Of a stretch of 5,566 nucleotides of DNA, positions 4,056-5,566 are shown piece after piece. The stretch's first letter is position 1. Every line of letters starts with the position of its first letter. The DNA is taken from positions 1 to 5,566 of the forward strand of contig JAFABA010000039.1 in the NCBI GenBank assembly GCA_023426265.1. Reading direction: 5' to 3'. The notes under the pieces are model-generated. The model did not search any database, was not told the origin of the DNA, and saw only the letters and a program-made list of their open reading frames with translations. The stretch comes from Bacillota bacterium (GTDB lineage Bacteria > Bacillota > Clostridia > Christensenellales > CAG-138). The translations under genes and the position numbers were made by a program.

Positions 4056-5030
4056 CTATTGAGCGTTATAGAGCGTTTCCCGAAGCAGCGCCCCGTTGCG
4101 GGGAATATCCGCCTGAAGCTCTTCTCCGTTTGCCTCAACGGTTTTCCAGCTATCCTCGCAAGGAAGTATCAGGCTGCGGTATTCAATCTCTTCCGCCTTA
4201 AGGATTTCATACCCCCAATCATGCAGCGCTATAAAATCCAAATTGGTTTGAATGTTGCCGAAAATCAGGCTCAGCAGCGGGACCATGGCCTCCCTGGTGG
4301 CGGTTTTCCGCATGTTGAAAATTGCGGAATGGATCAGCGCCAGGCTGCGTTCAAGGCTGCCCAGAGGCTCCTGGCCACTGAGATTGTCCATGGCATGTAC
4401 CATGCTCTGCATTCCGGTAAGGGTCGCCGGGCCAGCCTGCAGGCCTTCGCCGTTTTCTCCCAGGGCGTCGTTGATATAGCTGGCCTCGCTTGGCGTCAGC
4501 TCTATTGGGATGCCCCCCAAGAGGTCGATCATGGCTGCCAGGGAGTGGGCGTCCGTACAGGCATAACTCTGCAGATCCAACCCGAAGTTCTGGTTTATGG
4601 TATTTACCAGCAGGCCGGGGCCACCCAGGGCATAGGCCTCGCCCAGGCTTTTTTGCCCGTACCCCTCTACGTCCACCATGGTTTTACTGGCCAGGGCAAC
4701 AACGGTCAGCCTTTGTTCCAAGGCGTTGAAGGAGGCGATGAACATCATGTCGGCTGGCGCGTTCTGGCCCAGGGGCTGGTTTTGCACGGCGATAAGCACG
4801 CTAATGATAAACTTGTCGATCTGCTCCTTGGAGTAGACCTTCACCTGCTGGACCTCCTGCCCGTTCTGAGTGCTCCAGCCCGATAGTTTGCTGATGCGGG
4901 AAAGCAGCACTCCTCCAAGAACGATTCCAGCCAGTGTGATTCCCCCTAAGGACCAGATGGCCCGGATAAGCCAAAATCGAAGGTCCCGGGCTTTGGATTT
5001 AACCGTTATCTTTTCGTTTCTCCCGTTCAA
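4056..5030 (-). CDS. LCP (LytR-CpsA-Psr) family-like protein lacking key catalytic residues
   Basis: The product has 324 residues. A basic cytoplasmic N-terminus and one membrane segment (about 20-44) precede an extracellular domain. LCP proteins transfer wall polymers from lipid pyrophosphate carriers to peptidoglycan. The LCP outline is clear from about 93 to 240: ADMMFIASFN (92-102 region), EAYALGGPGLL (131-141), a C-terminal MIDLLGGIPIEL (167-178), then LTGMQSM (204-210) and SLERSL (225-230). The catalytic signatures are changed: the usual S-I-P-R-D-T reads A-L-A-S-K-T (112-117), and the usual Y-x-R-x-R reads H-A-M-D-N (212-216). Those Arg and Asp residues bind the pyrophosphate and metal, so ligase activity is doubtful. 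The start is TTG at 5028-5030, overlapping the upstream stop, with GGAGG ten bases before it. No nearby ATG gives the membrane segment a proper N-terminus. It might instead bind a glycan or assist another LCP. Confidence 0.85.
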   Translation of the reverse strand: MNGRNEKITVKSKARDLRFWLIRAIWSLGGITLAGIVLGGVLLSRISKLSGWSTQNGQEVQQVKVYSKEQIDKFIISVLIAVQNQPLGQNAPADMMFIASFNALEQRLTVVALASKTMVDVEGYGQKSLGEAYALGGPGLLVNTINQNFGLDLQSYACTDAHSLAAMIDLLGGIPIELTPSEASYINDALGENGEGLQAGPATLTGMQSMVHAMDNLSGQEPLGSLERSLALIHSAIFNMRKTATREAMVPLLSLIFGNIQTNLDFIALHDWGYEILKAEEIEYRSLILPCEDSWKTVEANGEELQADIPRNGALLRETLYNAQ

Positions 5031-5566
5031 TTTGCGGTATCCTCCGGCGATGGCGTAGGCTCTTGAGTAGGCGATGGCGTGGGCTCAAACAGCTGCTCCG
5101 GCGCCAGGTAATTCCCAATGGTCACCATATCCGGCAGGTTGCGGGCGTCTCCTTCACCCGAAGGCTGGTTGATGATTTTGCTGTTGAATACCATGATGGC
5201 GCTTCCACCGCCGTCCAGATTATAGGCTTCCGTCAGACCCAGGCGGAGGGAAAGATCGATCATTTCCTTAAAATTCATGCCGATGGAGTAGCCCTTTTGC
5301 CGGCCGTCTATCATAACAATGCAATAATGTCCCGGCTCATAATAGCCCAGGATGCAGCGGGGGTTGCGTCCCTGGCCTTTGACGTCCTTTGCCGCTTTTC
5401 CATTGCGCACCAGCGTGGGCCCAAATTGCCAGCCCTGCCAGGCGCCTTGCTCCATGGCGGTAACGGAACGGAAGGTATCGTATTCCTCCGTAATCATCTG
5501 CCCATCGTAATACAGCACACAAGTGGCTCGCTGCGGCCTTGGCTCTTCTGTCGGCAGCGGCGTGGC
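5027..5566 (-). CDS. Phosphodiester glycosidase (NAGPA-domain) protein, N-terminus outside the window
   Basis: The frame is open to the window edge, so this is the C-terminal 179 residues of a longer protein; an internal GTG at 5516-5518 is not the true start. Counted from the edge, the visible part contains RNPRCILGY (67-75), IDGRQKGYSIGM (86-97) and the family signature NLDGGGS (116-122), followed by N-x-P-S (133-136) and RNLPDMV (142-148). These are the hallmarks of the NAGPA domain (phosphodiester glycosidase, Pfam DUF2233), which in its characterised members cleaves sugar-1-phosphate diesters. A Pro/Thr tail (about 161-176) ends the protein, and a short Pro-rich stretch at the edge (3-12) may be a linker from an upstream domain or membrane anchor. 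It is the first visible gene of an operon with the LCP-like gene. The exact sugar substrate is unknown. Confidence 0.9.
   Translation of the reverse strand, partial: ATPLPTEEPRPQRATCVLYYDGQMITEEYDTFRSVTAMEQGAWQGWQFGPTLVRNGKAAKDVKGQGRNPRCILGYYEPGHYCIVMIDGRQKGYSIGMNFKEMIDLSLRLGLTEAYNLDGGGSAIMVFNSKIINQPSGEGDARNLPDMVTIGNYLAPEQLFEPTPSPTQEPTPSPEDTAN
5041..5045 (-). promoter_or_regulatory. Ribosome site deciding the TTG start of the LCP-like gene
   Basis: GGAGG on the minus strand lies inside the last codons of the upstream gene, ten bases before TTG. The stop TGA (5027-5029) and start TTG (5028-5030) share bases in TTGA. This implies translational coupling, so the downstream protein is probably made only when the upstream one is translated. 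Confidence 0.75.

Noticed and set aside
4059..4886. Long plus-strand frame of 275 codons opposite the LCP-like gene
   Set aside because: The minus frame shows the LCP outline, a membrane segment, a coupled start and a terminator. The plus frame has no family signal and is a shadow of GC-rich coding sequence.

Overview
The window looks like chromosomal DNA from an anaerobic Firmicute of the class Clostridia. This is inferred from style, not from a marker gene: strong GGAGG-type ribosome sites, Pro/Thr/Glu-rich linkers on exported proteins, an LCP-family (LytR-CpsA-Psr) protein beside a phosphodiester glycosidase, and many intrinsic terminators. Genus cannot be given.

Left part (1-1110): a near-consensus promoter drives a class II tRNA-Leu with anticodon GAG, followed by its own terminator. 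The last 21 bases of the tRNA recur, degraded, at 240-260 and 1049-1069. Those two copies sit inside a longer imperfect direct repeat (220-294 and 1025-1104) that also carries a terminator hairpin. Between them is one reverse-strand gene for a lipoprotein with a Pro/Thr linker and a small Cys/His domain resembling the Ada zinc site. I read the stretch as scars of integration at the tRNA 3' end. No integrase is visible.

Middle part (1105-2080): an accessory strip with a 57-residue protein gene on the minus strand, a broken fragment resembling phage Ea22/Ead-type proteins on the plus strand, and a 52-residue plus-strand gene. Each of the two intact small genes has an intrinsic terminator whose stem includes part of the stop codon. 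A probable promoter and a 12-bp palindrome then lead into the next gene.

Right part (2081-5566): a membrane-anchored gamma-glutamyltranspeptidase-fold hydrolase on the plus strand converges, across a bidirectional terminator, on a two-gene minus-strand operon. The operon's first gene is a phosphodiester glycosidase (NAGPA domain) cut by the window edge. Its second is an LCP-like protein translated from a TTG start that overlaps the first gene's stop. All three products should act outside the membrane, on the cell envelope or its breakdown products.

The most notable points are in this part. The GGT-like protein keeps the catalytic threonine and the Gly-Gly pair but lacks the residues that bind the gamma-glutamyl group in E. 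coli GGT. The LCP-like protein keeps the fold signature but lacks the family's key Arg/Asp motifs. Both look like family members that have changed substrate or lost catalysis. No CRISPR array, complete mobile element or defence system is visible.
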